64,000 nucleotides of DNA. Origin: Symsagittifera roscoffensis. Taxonomy: Eukaryota > Xenacoelomorpha > Acoela > Convolutidae. This document shows, in pieces, positions 1-12,330 of this stretch. Each line of letters starts with the position of its first letter. Within the stretch, counting starts at the first letter, position 1. Under the pieces are notes generated by a model. The model saw only the letters and a program-made list of their open reading frames with translations. It was not told the origin of the DNA and searched no databases. The DNA lies in contig NC_087064.1 of NCBI RefSeq assembly GCF_963678635.1, forward strand, positions 63,667,548 to 63,731,547, in the 5' to 3' direction. Position numbers and translations under genes: made by a program.

Positions 1-529
1 TGTATATTAGGATTTTTTTTCGAAACTTTCTATTCTTTTTTTGACTTTGTGGCCTCCATCGCATTTTTTACCTGCTATCTTTCAAGGTATGTTTGTGTTG
101 CATTGAATTGCTGCACAGCTCCTCTTCGTCTCTTTGTTTAAAAGTTAATCGAAGTCTTTGGAATTTGCAAGGAAAGAAGAATTGATGAAAATACTCAGAG
201 AAATGGGGAAAGACCCAGTGTAGTTTTAAAGAGTTATCTTGGTGTCGACAAAATGTTCTTCCAGACTAATTCACAGAGGGCAATGGGAAAATTATATCAA
301 CTCTGACTCTTCTAGTTTTTGTTGATTTTATGAGCTGTTATTCTATGTTTGAAGCTGATAACCTAGTTCAATGTCGTCCTTCTGCATATAGAAGAAAAGA
401 AAACTGAAGTGTTTTCTTAAAATAGAAATATATATTTTTGCAAAATTAAAAATTTATGAGTTTGCAGAACGTTTTGTGCTCAATGCATAGTAGTTGGGTA
501 CTCTTTTACCAATTATTGTTTTTTTAACA

Positions 530-800
530 CTTGGGAGAGCAAGTGTCTTGTAATCAGGAACTAGACTTTTTTCCCGTAAACAAATTTTCTGACAAGAAAT
601 CAAACTTGCTGTTTTTTATCAACCCTAAAAAGTTCCAGGTTCCTTCTCACTTAGCCTGGAGGTAACGCGGTTGCTTTTGCATCATCAGGTCGGGCTCGAG
701 CCATTATGCATCAAATCGAAAAAAAAATTCCGATGAACGTTGACTTATCGAACTTTCGTTTGTCTGCTCAAGTATCGTCGGCTTAAGTGCTACATCACGA
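530..800 (+). repeat. SINE-like repeat, family S, copy 1
   Basis: Diverged copy of a dispersed + strand repeat. The family has a leader ending in a T-run and a GTAAACAA-like motif, then a tRNA-like part with a Pol III B-box-like core (here GGGCTCGAGCC, 691-702). A tail follows with recurring GTCTGCT and CGGCTTA words. Other copies start near 2300, 3928, 7350, 9570, 19597, 20830 and 25545. This copy is among the most degraded. Confidence 0.55.
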
Positions 801-1029
801 TGTTTTTGCGCGTTGTAAGCAAGTATCGATGGTTGCGAGTCTTGATCTTTGTAGTTTCAGGTGGGATTCAAAGTTTTTTTATTAATTTTTTCGGCTCATT
901 TGGTTTCAGTACAGGTTTGTCAATTAAAAGCTCGCCTACTTCTCTGTGTGCCTGAATAATCCCTTATTCTCTTTTTGCCTTACCCAACTGTCTGCCCAAC
1001 TGCCTTACCCAACTGTTTTTCTCTTTCTC

Positions 1030-2200
1030 AAAAATTACTGTCCCAAATCTCAGGTTTTGGATTCAATCGATAGAAGGGCTTGTGGGAAGCTCCTCTCCAC
1101 GAGCGGCTACGCCAAATTTTATTCTACAAAATTTGTGGCCCTCGGAATAGTCAAATAGTCTGAAACTACCTGCCTTAATTTGAGATATTGGGTTCATTCT
1201 AAAGAAACTGTTGCGAGAAACGTCGATGAATATGTCGCCACGCCTAAATTTTTTAATACAAAAAGTTATAGCATTCGCATAAACCTACCCATAGCCTTCG
1301 CAAAAAAGTTTTTGATTTTTCTACCATTTTTTCTAGAAAACTACGCTTCCGAAGCTGAGGTTTTGGTTTCACTCCCAAGAACGGGTTCTGGGAAGCTCCG
1401 CTGAATAAGTGGCGGCGCCCAAATTTTGAACTCCAAAAGTTATGGCCCTCGGAAAAGTCAAAATTTTCATTTTTGAAGGTTTTTGAAATTTTTCTCGAAC
1501 TAGCCTCCCAAATCTGAGGTTTTGGGTTAAATCGATATAACGGATTGTGGGAAGGTCCCTTGCATAATCGACTGTGGTAATTTTTAAAACAAGGTTCGGA
1601 AAAGTCATTTAATTGGATAACCGTTTTTTGAAAGTGCTTGGTTTTTCTCAAAAGCTACCATTCGAAATCTGAGTTTTTGCGTTTAATCGAAATAACAGAA
1701 TGTGTGAATCTCTTCTGCTGGAGAGGCTGCGCCCAATACTTTTTAGCATAAAGCTGTGTATTTTGGAAAAGTCAACTTTTTGATTTATATTCGTTTGTTT
1801 GGACACTACCCTGACAATTTTTAGGTTGTGTTCAATCGACATGCCGGTTATGGGAATCTCCTCTGCTAAAGCGGCCCTGACCTTCTTTTTGCAGAAGAGT
1901 AATCGATTTCGGAGTGTTGACCGTTTTTGGAAACTTGATCGTTTTATTAGAGACTTTGACTTTTCGTAAAAAATATCCTATCAACTCTGAGATGAAGGGT
2001 TCACTCGAAAGAACCGATTGTAGGAATTGTTCCTGCATAAGCATCAACTCCTTTATTTATAAGAAAAATGTAATGTTTACGGAAAGATTGCAATTTCTCA
2101 AAAATTTTCACTCACTTTTATAAGTTGAGAAACAATTAAGATTTTGGGCAAAGTCCTTTTTGAAAGAACCCATTTCGTCCCGAATTACTAGAACAAATTC
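1030..2200 (+). repeat. Degenerate tandem repeat, about 165-bp family
   Basis: Successive blocks repeat the same order of words: an AAATCTGAGG-like stretch, TTTGGGTTCAATCG, GGAAGCTCC, GCGGCTACGCCCAA, then AAAAGTTATGGCCCTCGG. The last landmark falls at about 1131, 1266 and 1437. The monomers are strongly diverged. The same family recurs at about 2700-3560 and, best preserved, at 11600-12330. Short antisense ORFs here are products of the repeat. Confidence 0.6.
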
Positions 2201-2299
2201 TAAAAAAAATCCATCAGGTACCTCCAGCTTTAGCTGAGGCCCTAATTATTTTTTTGAGACGAACGAAAACTTTGGTTCACTTAGTTCTTCACGCTTGCG

Positions 2300-2575
2300 A
2301 TTAGCAACCGTTATCAAACTGGAATATAGACTTTTTTCGGGTTAACAACTTGTTTAACAGAATCACTTGTATCTTGGTTTATAATTAATTCAAACTTCTA
2401 TGAGTTCCCGGCGAGCTTAGCCTGGAGATATTAAAAATGCCTGTGGCAAAGATACTGAGTTCGAATCTGACCAGGACCTGTTTTTTTTTTTCAAACGGGA
2501 AATGTTCTGTTTCAAATAAAATTGTCGGGCAATTATTTGTCTGCTTGTCGGCTTAGTTGTCACATCTTGGAATAG
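2300..2575 (+). repeat. SINE-like repeat, family S, copy 2
   Basis: The tRNA-like part spans about 2400-2480, with B-box-like GAGTTCGAATCTGACC at 2457-2472. A CAGGACCTG word and a T-run follow, then the shared tail (GGGAAATGTTCTGTTTC, GTCGGCTTAGTTG). The tail matches copies 5 and 7 well. Confidence 0.65.
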
Positions 2576-2699
2576 TTTTTTTTGCTGCGTGATTTTTTCT
2601 CCAATGTTGCTTTTGTTGTGTTTGATTTACTCCTACAATTTGTAATTTTACTCACCTTGTTCTCGTATTTCCTTTGCGTTTTGTCTCGCTTAAAAAATT

Positions 2700-3560
2700 C
2701 CTCGGCCTATTTTTATTGGCTGAGTTTTTGGTTTCAATGAATAGAATGTTTTGAAAAGTTCCCTGCATGAGCGGCTGCGCCCAATTTTTTTACAATGAAG
2801 TTATGGTCCTCTGAATAGTTTGATTTTTGACCGTTTTGCGAATCTGTTTGACTTTACTCGAGAAGTACACTCCCAAATCTGCGATTTTGTAATCAATGGA
2901 AATTACAGGTTGATTGAGTCTCTTCTGCATAAGCGACTACGCTAGCTTTTCCTACCAAATCTGTTATAATAGGTTTAATCGAAACAAGGATTTAGAAAGC
3001 CTACCTTTAACAGGGTTATTAAAGCCTACCTTTATAACTGGCTACGCCCAGTTTGTTTAATAAAAAAGTTATAGCCTTCTAACAAGCCGAAGTTTTGAAA
3101 CTTTGACAGTTGTTTGGAAACTTTTTTGACTTTATGCGAAAACTACCGTGCCAATTTTTTTTTTGAAAGAAAAAAGTTATGGCCTTCAAATAAGTCAAAA
3201 CTTTGACATTTGCTTGGAAATTTTTTGAGCTTACGCGAAAACTGCCATACAATTATCAGGTTGTGTTCAATCGAGAAACCGGCTTAGGATTTTTTTTTGC
3301 TTAAACGACTTTAACCTGCTTTTTGCAGAAATTTATGGATTTTGAAAAAAAAATTTTGAGCGTTTTTTAGAAACTTTGAATTTTCTTAATTCACCTAATC
3401 AAATCTGAGATGAAAATTTCATTTGAAAGAACCGGTTTCGATAATGGTTCCTGCAGAAGCGGAGACTTGGTAATTTTTTTGTTAGAGAAATTTTACCTCC
3501 TTGGGAAAATTGATTATCTCAAATTTTTTTTAAGCTTCTCACTTAGTTTAGTAGAGAAAC
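2700..3560 (+). repeat. Degenerate 165-bp-family tandem repeat, second block
   Basis: Same word order as 1030-2200, with AAGTTATGG-like landmarks near 2801, 3066 and 3176. It directly follows SINE-like copy 2. Monomers are partly deleted. Confidence 0.5.
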
Positions 3561-3927
3561 AACTATCAAACACGTACCTCCAACTTGAGCAGGGCCCCTA
3601 GTTATTTTTTATCGGGACATACGAAAATTTTGGTTCACCTAGTTCTTTTCAACATTTGTTCGTCGACTTAAGCTTTTTTTTTATCACAATTGGTGCGAAA
3701 CTTTTCTTTCCCTGTGCCTATACTGGCGGAGACCTAATCGAGATTTTTTCATCCCTTGCTTTACAATTGCTTTTTAAATTTCTCTCAAGTTTTTATGTCA
3801 GTTCATCTTGCAAATCGAGTGATTACAATTGCGAGTGATTACAATTTTTGCTTAAAAAAAGGTATAAAAATATTGACTGTTACTCATTAAGAAATCTATA
3901 ATCTATCTATCTATTTACCCTTGCGAT

Positions 3928-4170
3928 AAATAAGGGTATTACAATCGGGCTCTAGACTTTTTTTTTCAGTAAACAACTTTGTCCACAGAACTCATTGGCC
4001 TCCTGATGTACCTTGCTCCATAGTAAATTCAAGTTTCCTAGTGTCTCTTCCTGTGTTCGAATCTCACCATGACCAGTTTTTTCAATCGGTAAAAAATCTG
4101 GATCAAAAAATGACCAAAATTTGTCTGCTAATGTTTTGTCGGCTTAGTTGCCACATCTAAGAATATGTTA
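3928..4170 (+). repeat. SINE-like repeat, family S, copy 3
   Basis: Starts with the family leader (AAGGGTATTACAATCGGG, then a T-run). B-box-like GTGTTCGAATC is at 4053-4063, and the tail contains GTCGGCTTAGTTGCCACATC. About 4300-4560 resembles 7840-8060 and 10780-10985, which may be further downstream parts of the same long repeat. Confidence 0.6.
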
Positions 4171-4850
4171 TGTTAGCTGTAAAAATTTTCACTGTAGTTT
4201 CCTTTAGCATTTTAAACATCCGGCCGAATCGAAACTTGCTTTTCACATGGTTGTAATTTTACCAGGATTTGTTAAAACTTTTTTTTTCAATGTTATGTTG
4301 CATTTTTTGCCTTTTTTATCAGCTTAATAAATTTCGGCTTAATTAATATTGACTTAGTGGCTCCTTATTGCGTCGTTAGCTACGACCGAAAAAAGTTTTT
4401 GTGCGCGTGTGTGTTCTGTGGGGAAAAGGGACTTGACATTTTAAGTTGAGAATTGTGTTGAATTTTTTTTGGCATGAAGGGTTTCTTTTCTGCTCAGGTT
4501 ATTTCGGCTTTGGTAATTTTTTATTCAAATTCAATCAACCATCTGGCATAGAGCTAAATTAGCAGCTATAGATGGCAAAGGCTTGCGGCTCGAACTATCG
4601 TCCGTCTGTTTATTTCTGTTGGCTTGGTTGCCGTAGCTCGATGGTTCAGCTTCATTCCAAGTTGCTGTAACCCCATGCTTGAGATGTCAAAAACCAGGAC
4701 TTTGATTCCAATTGAGACCTGTTTTGTTTGCAAATGAAATATTTGGCTAATTTATATTATTGTCTGTCTGCTTTTTGTCTGGTTAGTTCCGCAGAATAGA
4801 CCTTTTTTTGGACCTTTGAAAACTTGCCTTTTTTCAGCTTTCTAGCTTTA

Positions 4851-5235
4851 CCCCCCCCCCCCTCAGGGATTCGACCCCCTGCCGACCCAAAGGGTCCCCA
4901 CTTTGATACTTTTTAAGAAATCCATTTTTGCCGACCGACCCTAAAATTTTTCTAAAGGCGCCTTGGGCGCCAATGTATACTAACTTTGAGGGGGGAGGGG
5001 GAGCATGCGCCAAAAAAAAAACAATTTTTTTTTCAAAATTTTTCAAAAAGTGCCTCAAAACGGCTTTTTTGACCTGTTTTTTCCAAAATTTGCCTGCGGC
5101 GCAGAAGTTTGGCCAAAAAAGAGAGGACTATTTAGTAGTGCTTTAGGAGAGCTCGGAAAAAAAAGGTCGTCACAATTTTCGAAAATTTTTTGAAAATCCG
5201 CCCCCCCCCCCTCAAAAAATCCTAGATCCGCCCCT
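4851..5235. repeat. Repeat fragment bounded by poly-C runs
   Basis: A C12 run at 4851-4862 followed by CTCAGGGATTCGACCCC opens the block. A second C-run near 5202-5212 followed by TCAAAAAATCCTAGATCC closes it. Low-complexity, transposon-like sequence with no convincing ORF. Confidence 0.35.
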
Positions 5236-5985
5236 GGGTGCCAGCGAATGATTTACATACGGGCTAATGAAATCAAGATTTAAAATACACCAGAATCTCA
5301 TTTATGACTGAAGTGATTTTGCTAATGAAATCGATTAAAAAGTTTTTTAAATATGGAAAAAGTATGTATGCTGCCGGTCACTTAAGGGGTTCGTTTTTGA
5401 GTTAAAAATACGAAAAATCTGAAACTCGTAATTTTGGAGACTTGACCATTTTAGTTTGAAAAGAAGCTTCAGTTTGAAGTTATTTTCATCGCTCGAGTTT
5501 TAAGATAAAAGTTGCTGTTGGATGCCCCCATCTATTGAGGTTGCGTTTAATTCGTTATTTATGAATAAGCAATTTTCTTGCTCAGAAAACTATTTGAACC
5601 ACCGGAGGTGCAGTAGACGCTAGTGTTGTGTTTTCCTGCTGCTTGCCACTTATTGCAGATTCGCAGCTCGAATTTTAAAAGCAACTTGATTTTTTCGCTG
5701 AGCAAGTATGCAGATTTTTCAATTTTTTCGGCTCATTGGTCTGCGTCTGAATTCTGTCGCCAAAGTTACTGTTTTTTCTTTTCAAGCTATCAATTCACTC
5801 CGATCATTATATCATATTTACTTTTTGATTGATAGTATATGTATCGCGTTCATTTATAAGATGATCGAACGTTGAAGTTTGTCACACGATAATTTTAACT
5901 TCCTGGTTTGTGGTTAAGCTCTGTAAGTTTTCGAATGATAATTTTCCTTAATGATCTTATGTGCCATTCTGTGGGATCAATTGAG

Positions 5986-6009
5986 CCCCCCCCCCCCCCC
6001 CCCCCCCCC
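5986..6009 (+). repeat. Poly-C homopolymer, 24 bases
   Basis: An uninterrupted run of 24 C. A further run of 14 C is at 6369-6382. Length is probably unreliable in any assembly. Confidence 0.95.
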
Positions 6010-6487
6010 AGTAATGACCAATTGAGCTAAAAAGTTTTTTTTGCAAAATTTTGTTTAGGCGACCATAGCCTCATCGAAGAAAGCGATTTACCAGGGTTGG
6101 TGCTCTAGCCTTGTATCTGAATAGCACAAACGGTTCTCCGCAGCACCTTAATATTGTTCGCAAAAACTTTTTGTCATGTTAAGAAAGGAAAAAAGTCGCT
6201 TTTTATGGCTGTTTTATTGATTCTTTTTTCAATCCGAATGAAACTTTTGAGCTTGGATATTGTAAATTTTGGCTTTCCACAGTCGTTGGAAAATATGTTT
6301 TATGATTTCATGTCATTCAAACTATTTTCAAGTGGTTATAAACATGTCTCAAGTACCTATTGAACTATCCCCCCCCCCCCCCACACCCCCAAATATATAC
6401 ACTCGGTCAAATGAAAGGGTGTGGCTTGAAAGGGGGTTTCAGGCAAAGTGAACGCACAATTGAATACGTTTTATGGAACTATTTTTA

Positions 6488-6536
6488 TGAGCTAATGAAG
6501 GGTGATTGTTCATTAGCTCATAAATGAACAATCACC
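6488..6536 (+). promoter_or_regulatory. Two mutually exclusive hairpins just upstream of a splice acceptor
   Basis: TGAGCTAATGAA (6488-6499) pairs perfectly with 6509-6520 (12 bp). GGTGATTGTTCATT (6501-6514) pairs perfectly with 6523-6536 (14 bp). Both need 6509-6514, so they cannot form together. They sit 36 bp before the acceptor AG at 6571-6572. The structure is seen; an effect on splicing is inference, and a palindromic insertion scar is equally possible. Confidence 0.5.
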
Positions 6537-6572
6537 TCAGTTAAGTTAATGGGAATCATATTTTCTGTTTAG

Positions 6573-7146
6573 GTGCATATTGCGTGGTTGCGGTGGCATT
6601 GCTAGCCTCGTTCAAAGCACTGTGGTTTGGCCTGACAGTGTGTTTTATGTGCGGCATCTTTGTGGCTCTTCTGTCCTTGTTGAGACAAAAGTTGTTTTCG
6701 ATCGCCAATACGAGTTTCGTGGCTGGTTTTCTGGTATTTGTCATCGCCGATTACATGCTGGAACAGCTGGTATTGGCGCATTACGGTTGGGTCATCCTGA
6801 TACAAGCCCAGTCCCCGGCTGTGTGTGCCTACAGCTGGGTCTCCCTCTGTGTCTGGCCAATCGTGTTGGTCATCGGAATAATCGTGCAGTACGGCAAAAC
6901 AGCACGTTACTTCGATCACCTCGAGGACAAGAAGGCATTCGACGACAATGGGGACAACGACACTCCGAAGAAGAGCTTGAATGGCACTCTTAGAAATGGA
7001 AAGTCCATCACGCCAGAGGGATCCAGTGCTAAGAGTGGGAAAGCCACTCTGCGACAGTACAGTGGAACTCGTTACACTGGCGACATCGTTCCCAAAAATT
7101 TGACTGGAAATAACGCGCTGCCAACGACTATGCGAACAGCTGCTCG
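6573..7146 (+). CDS. Multi-pass membrane protein, internal exon with transmembrane segments
   Basis: Internal exon between acceptor TTTTCTGTTTAG and donor CG|GTATGG. The first two bases finish a codon (phase 1) and the last two start one (phase 2). The frame is open throughout. The first 105 codons are strongly hydrophobic, with at least three membrane spans: around LTVCFMCGIFVALLSLL, FVAGFLVFVIADYMLEQLVL and AYSWVSLCVWPIVLVIGIIV. A hydrophilic region follows (HLEDKKAF, then Ser/Thr/Gly/Lys-rich), presumably the start of a cytoplasmic tail. The layout suits a four-span small membrane protein (claudin-like or TMEM127-like) whose first span is encoded upstream. I do not recognise the family with confidence. 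Phases agree with both downstream exons. Confidence 0.8.
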
Positions 7147-7349
7147 GTATGGTTTTGTACGATTATTCACGATATGATCTGAATCCAAAACTCCATTAGA
7201 GTAGTCCTTCGCGATTTGGGACATTATTTTGTAAAAAAAAAAAGAAATGATTTTCATTTATATAGGTCTTGATTATTTTAGTTTTTTTCATGGAAACAGT
7301 CCTAAAACGCTCTAACAGTCTTAAAAATAACTACAGAAAAGTGTTTACC

Positions 7350-7580
7350 CTTGTAAGCAAGGGTGTTGCAATCGGGTACAAGACTTTTTCCCCCTAAATA
7401 ATTTTGTTCACAGGACTAATCTGGACTTATCTTAGGTGGTACCTAGTTTCATACTTAATTCAAGTTTTCTAGCGTACCGGCCCTTATAGCTTATACGAGG
7501 TAACGTATACGCCCGGGTTGGCAAAGGTCTTAGGTTCGAATATGAGCCGGACCTGTTTTTTTAAAAGTAGAATCGTTTTT
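7350..7580 (+). repeat. SINE-like repeat, family S, copy 4
   Basis: Well-kept leader (AAGGGTGTTGCAATCGGG, T-run), tRNA-like part at about 7480-7560 with B-box-like GGTTCGAATA at 7533-7542, then GGACCTG and a T-run. A longer tail may reach about 8060. Confidence 0.65.
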
Positions 7581-8190
7581 TTTTTGCTGCGGGCATGTTT
7601 CATTAATGTTTTAGTGTACTGATTAACACATGCTATTTGTAATTTGACATACCTAGGTTTTGCTTAAAAACTTTCTTCGGCCCAAATTACTTTGTCTTTT
7701 TTATTGTCTTGGTGACTTCATTTTGGGTTGTTTCATGAGAAACACAATTTTGATACTCATCTCCGCACTTTTTAATTTGGTTGTATTTTTACCACTCAGT
7801 TTGTTAAAATTTCATTTTTTCTTCGATTTAATAGGTCTCGGCTTATTTTATATCGGCTTGGTACCCCTTTTTTGCCTCATTTGAAGCGCGAAAAAGTTTC
7901 CGTATGCTTGTGTGTGTTATGAGGGGAAGAAGGACGTAAACTTTTTTATTAGCTTTGGCCTAAGAAATAAATTTAATGGCTTGAAGATTTCCTGCTCAGG
8001 TATTATTGGCTTTGTCACCGCTTGGTTAATTTTATTCCGATGCTGAGTTTGCATTCTATTGTTCTTGTTTGTTTTTTCACAATTATTTTGAATCACTCTG
8101 AAAGAATTGTTTGTCTTAGTGTTGGAAAAGTCTTAAAATAACTCCAAAAGTGCTTTGAAACATTAATGCTTTCATGAATGTACTTTCGCA

Positions 8191-8425
8191 GTTTGACTTT
8201 TGATTTTTTAAAGTCCTGTCACCTGTTGAAAGGAAGACAAGTTTCACTATCCTACAGCGAAAGTGTAAATGCCACGAAAAACGTTATCGACTTGTAATTT
8301 GTAAAATGGAAATTAATAATCAGATATATCAGCGAATAAAATTTTTACCTAATAATCCATTTTTCTCAAATTTGGTTAATTTTATCAAAAAGTGTCAATC
8401 ATTAATCGTTCAAGAAACTTAAAGA
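8191..8425 (+). repeat. Dispersed repeat, family R, copy 1
   Basis: Shares an ordered series of words with 18821-19070 and 23927-24120: GACTTTTGATTTT, GCGAAAGTG, GCCACGAAAAACG, ATCGACTTGTAATTT. No terminal repeats or ORF were seen. Family unknown. Confidence 0.6.
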
Positions 8426-9569
8426 GCTTAGGTCCGTATATTTTTTCTTTGAACTTTGAAAGTTTTGAAATATAATTCAGTACTTTTTTCTGTATACTTG
8501 CCTTCCTTGAAATTCTGTTTACTTGAGTTCTTGCGTTCACCCGATTATTTTTTGAAAGTTCAGCTTTGTTTTAAGTTTCTGAATGGAATTTTTTTGAGAA
8601 ATTTTTGTTTTGTTTTTTAATTAATTTTTCAAATATTTTTTTTCTCAAATGAACACCGATGTGTTTGTAAAATATTCAACTCCGTCGATGATAAAAGTGA
8701 ACAGAATTTTTGTGCATGCGATTATTATGCTCGCGTTTAGCAAGCGGTGTCAATTCGGAACATACTTTTTCTTAAAAATAACTTGTCCATCAGAATCACT
8801 GAATCATTTCCTTAAATCTGCATTTTCGTTTGCTAACAGTCATATTTTGATCAATTCTGTATATTAAATAACCGTTCTATTCAGTAGTTTTTATGATGGT
8901 GTTAAATTTTCCGAATCTGGTTCGTTTTGATTTCCAATTTTCGTTTTTCTTCGTTTTTCTTTGTTAAATGGGTTTTATACCTGATTGGTACATATCTGAT
9001 TGGCCTGGTCGCCCCATATTGCGTCCATGGATGAGCGAAACAGGTTTTTTATGCTTGTGATTTTCTTGATGGGGTAATTTAACAGTTTAAAAAGTTTTTT
9101 TAAGGAAAACAACGGCTTTTGGGCTGCTCAAAAATTGTTTGGTTAAACGGGTGTCTGATCAAAAATTGTTGGCTGTGTTATCGATTCATTTGTTTTATTT
9201 AGAGGCAAAATTACTTTCAATTTTTGTATTTAAAACAAATTGAGACAAAGGTATGAAACTTTTCGTAGATCTAGCTTTTCGTATTCTGAATGTCAATGAA
9301 CGAATTAAAGACCTTTGTTTAGGTCGCGTATTTTTTTTTCCGGAAAAAGATATTTGGAACGAGGCTTAAATTTGATTTATTTTGCTACTTGACTTTGTTT
9401 TCAAGTTCAGTTTAAAATGGTTTGCCAAAAGGAAGATGAATTACGCTCTCCAATTTCAAATTTTTAAGTAAAACAAACCACAATAGAATAATAAAAACTG
9501 CTTATCAGAATTTTTCTACCTCAAATTATCTCCCATTTTCTTTTTGAAATTCATAATTTATTACTTCAG

Positions 9570-9880
9570 CGATAAGCAAGGGTTTTGCAATCGGGTACTT
9601 GAATTTTTTCCCGTAAATAATTTAGTTCACAGGATTCATCTCTGCTGGTTTTTGGACTCATCTATAGTGATACCTTATTTCATTAACTCATTTTTTCTCA
9701 GCGTTTCCGACACTTTTAGTCTGTGAACGAATACGCGCGCGACGCAAAGGTCCTTTGGTTCGAACCTGATAAGGATTTGTTTTTTCAAAGGGGAAATATT
9801 CTGTTTCGAATAAAATTGTCGGCTAATTATTTGTCTGCTTATAATTTTCGGCTTAGTTGCCACATCTTGGAATTTTTTTT
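9570..9880 (+). repeat. SINE-like repeat, family S, copy 5
   Basis: Full structure: leader with TTTTGCAATCGGG and a T-run, tRNA-like part at about 9700-9785 with B-box-like GGTTCGAACC at 9757-9766, and the tail GGGAAATATTCTGTTTCG, GTCTGCTT, TTCGGCTTAGTTGCCACATC. A good query for collecting the family. Confidence 0.7.
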
Positions 9881-10333
9881 TTACTACTGAGCGCAGTTTT
9901 ACACAGGCGAAGCAAAGTGTATTAGTACGAACTTTCTTTTTTTCCAACCTAAGTCCCAAATAAAGTGTTACTTTTGGTGGCACTTTCGAATAGACAGGCT
10001 GCGGTAGCAGTATAATGTAATGTGCTTTGACATTTGATAAGTAAAAAGTTGACACAGCTGATGCATTTTTAATCCATCAAATGAACCGAAAAAAGTTATT
10101 TGTTTCAAACAGCAGTACAATGAAAAAAGCTCGACTTCAGAAATTTTCCAGCTCAATGTATCTCGCAGTTGTTTTGTGAAATGCATAACTTATTATAAAC
10201 AATTTGGCTTCATGCTTCCAAATTTATTACATGCAAAATTTTGTCTTTTTGTTTTTGATGCTACCCTACTTTTGCTGCATCGAGTTGGCAGTTTATTAAC
10301 ATATGAAGCCTTATTGGTGGCTAATTTTTGGGA

Positions 10334-10410
10334 ATTTATAGCATCCGTGGCTGAGTAGTTAGTGCGTGAGACTCAATTTTGCTAGGTCGCAGATTCGAAT
10401 CCGACACGTT
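10334..10410 (+). repeat. tRNA-like sequence (Leu/Ser type)
   Basis: A-box-like TGGCTGAGTAGTTAG and B-box-like GATTCGAATCC (10392-10402) are correctly ordered and spaced. The GAGACTCAA stretch recalls a tRNA-Leu anticodon region. The acceptor stem does not close, so this is a SINE head or tRNA pseudogene, not a tRNA gene. It differs from family S. Confidence 0.55.
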
Positions 10411-11254
10411 GCCGAGTTTTTGGTAATTCGAGGCCTATTTCTACTTCTTATTTCACTTGATAGAGCTGCTTATTGCTATTGTTCTCGTTAGTGTTGGCGA
10501 AGCATAGCTTTGTCTCTTTGTTTAATGGTGCTTCTATTGTTTGATTAACTACGATTTTTACTTACATTGACTATGTATTTCCTTCTTTATTTTTTGTTTC
10601 GCTTAAAAATATTCTTCGGTTGAAATTGTTTCGGCCTTTTTTAATTTGCTTTGTGACCTATTTTGGGTTGTTTCAACGACAACATAATTTCTAAATTCCC
10701 CACTGTACTTTTTAATTTCGTTGTTTTTTAACCACTCGGTTTGTTGCAATTTCATTTTTTTCGGGTCAATAGGTTTCGGCTGACTTTACTTTGACTCTGT
10801 AGCCTCTTTTTGCGTCGTTTGATGCGCGAAAAAAGATTTTGTGTTTTTGTTTGTGTTATGAGGGTAAGAAGGAAGTAAACATTTTTAATTAAATTTGATT
10901 GTTAAAAAAATTTTGACTCAGATATTTTCGGAGTTGTCACCGCTTGGTTAATTTTGTTCCGATGCTGATTTTGCATTCTATTATTTGGGCATATTTTTTA
11001 GAAGAACTATTTACATTCATTTTAACAGATATAGATGTATCGCAAGTGGTGCGAAGCTCAGTTTTACCTCTGCGTTCATAATTTGGTTTTATGCCTTTCA
11101 ATTTGATACACGCAAAGTTAGTGTAGATGCCCTCAGTTTAATTTATTCCAAATTATTAAATGCAAAATTATTGTCTTTTTATTTGGTACAAATTATGCTG
11201 CATCGCATTGTTAATTTATAAGCATATGAAGCTGTTTTATTGCTGGTTAGTGCT

Positions 11255-11330
11255 GGTAAATTTTCAATGGCCCGTGTCGAAGACGTGCGACTCCAAGTTT
11301 CCTGGCCGAAGGTTCGAATCTGCCACATCA
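11255..11330 (+). repeat. tRNA-like sequence, relative of the 10334 copy
   Basis: Contains GTGCGACTCCAAG and a perfect B-box-like GGTTCGAATC (11311-11320). The 5' half is degraded. It probably belongs to the same Leu/Ser-type family as 10334-10410. Confidence 0.45.
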
Positions 11331-11599
11331 ATAGGTATAATTCTTAAGGCTGGTTTTGACGTTTTCTTTTCTTATTCTTGTTTAAAGCTAATTTTGTTCG
11401 TTTTCTGGCTGGTGTTTGCGAAGCGCAGCTTCGCCTCTTTCTTTTTCCCTCGAAGATTGAAAATTGGAAAATTCTCAAAAAATATTATCGTTTTTTTTTG
11501 GTCAGTGAAACTTTTTCTGTTGGCTGTGTTAAGTTTTTAAACGTAATTTTGAATATTATTTGGAAAATTCTTTCAGTTTTTTATCTTCTTTATCAAAAA

Positions 11600-12330
11600 T
11601 TACCCTCCCGCCTCCCGACCCTGAGATTTTGGGTTCAATCGACAGGAAAGACTGTGCAAATTTCCCTTATATAAGCGGCTATGCCCAATTTTTTATGCAA
11701 AAAGTTATGGCCCAACGGAATATTTGATTTTTGATCGTTATGTAAATGTTTTTGACTTTTCTCGAAAACAAAGCTCTTAAATCTGAGATTTTGCTTTCTA
11801 TCGAAAAAATAGGCTGTTGGAAGCTCCGCTGTTTAAGTCGATACGCCCAAATATTTTCCCACTAAAAGTTATGGCCCTCGGTTATTATTATTATTTTTTT
11901 TCGTTTTCTTAAACTTTTTGATTTGTCGGAAACCTAGCCTCCCAAATCTGAGTTTTTCGGTTCAATCGGAAGAATGGGCTGTGGTGAGCTCCTTTTCATC
12001 AGCGTCTATACTCAATTTTTTACAGAAAAAGTTATGGTACTCGGAAAAGTCAAATTTTAAATTTTTTTTAAACAGTTTTTCTTGAACTTATTGAATTTTC
12101 TCGAAACAACCCTCCCAAATATGTGATTTTGAAATCAATCATGAAAGGTTGAGAGAAGCTGCCCTGTTTAACTTGATGCGTCCAATTTTTCTTACAAAAA
12201 CGTTATGGCCCTCAGAACAGTCAATTTTTTGTGAGTTTTTCTTAACTTTTTGGCTTTTCTCGAAAACCTCGTTCTAAGCGGCTAGAACTTAAAATTTGCA
12301 AGAAAAATGTTATTGCAAATGAGATTTTCC
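11600..12330 (+). repeat. Tandem repeat, about 165-bp monomers, best block
   Basis: The landmark AGTTATGGCCC(T)CGG recurs at about 11703, 11869, 12032 and 12202, a spacing of 163-170 bp. Each monomer also carries CTCCCAAATCTGAG, TTTGGTTCAATCG and GGAAGCTCC. It lies wholly in the intron and makes about four monomers. Confidence 0.75.

Larger units (their letters stand above)
1..6572. other. Noncoding upstream/intron sequence of the membrane-protein gene, repeat-filled
   Basis: No exon is convincing here. The first supported exon starts at 6573 in the middle of a codon, so at least one more exon lies upstream. It is either before the window or too small to see. The stretch is AT-rich and made of the repeats listed separately: SINE-like copies near 530, 2300 and 3928, a degenerate 165-bp tandem repeat, and C-runs at 4851-4862, 5986-6009 and 6369-6382. 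Open frames of 60-130 codons in it have no domain-like content and overlap repeats. Confidence 0.6.

Noticed and set aside
10334-10410. Functional tRNA gene
   Set aside because: A- and B-boxes are good but acceptor and T stems do not pair. The same holds for every tRNA-like sequence seen here.
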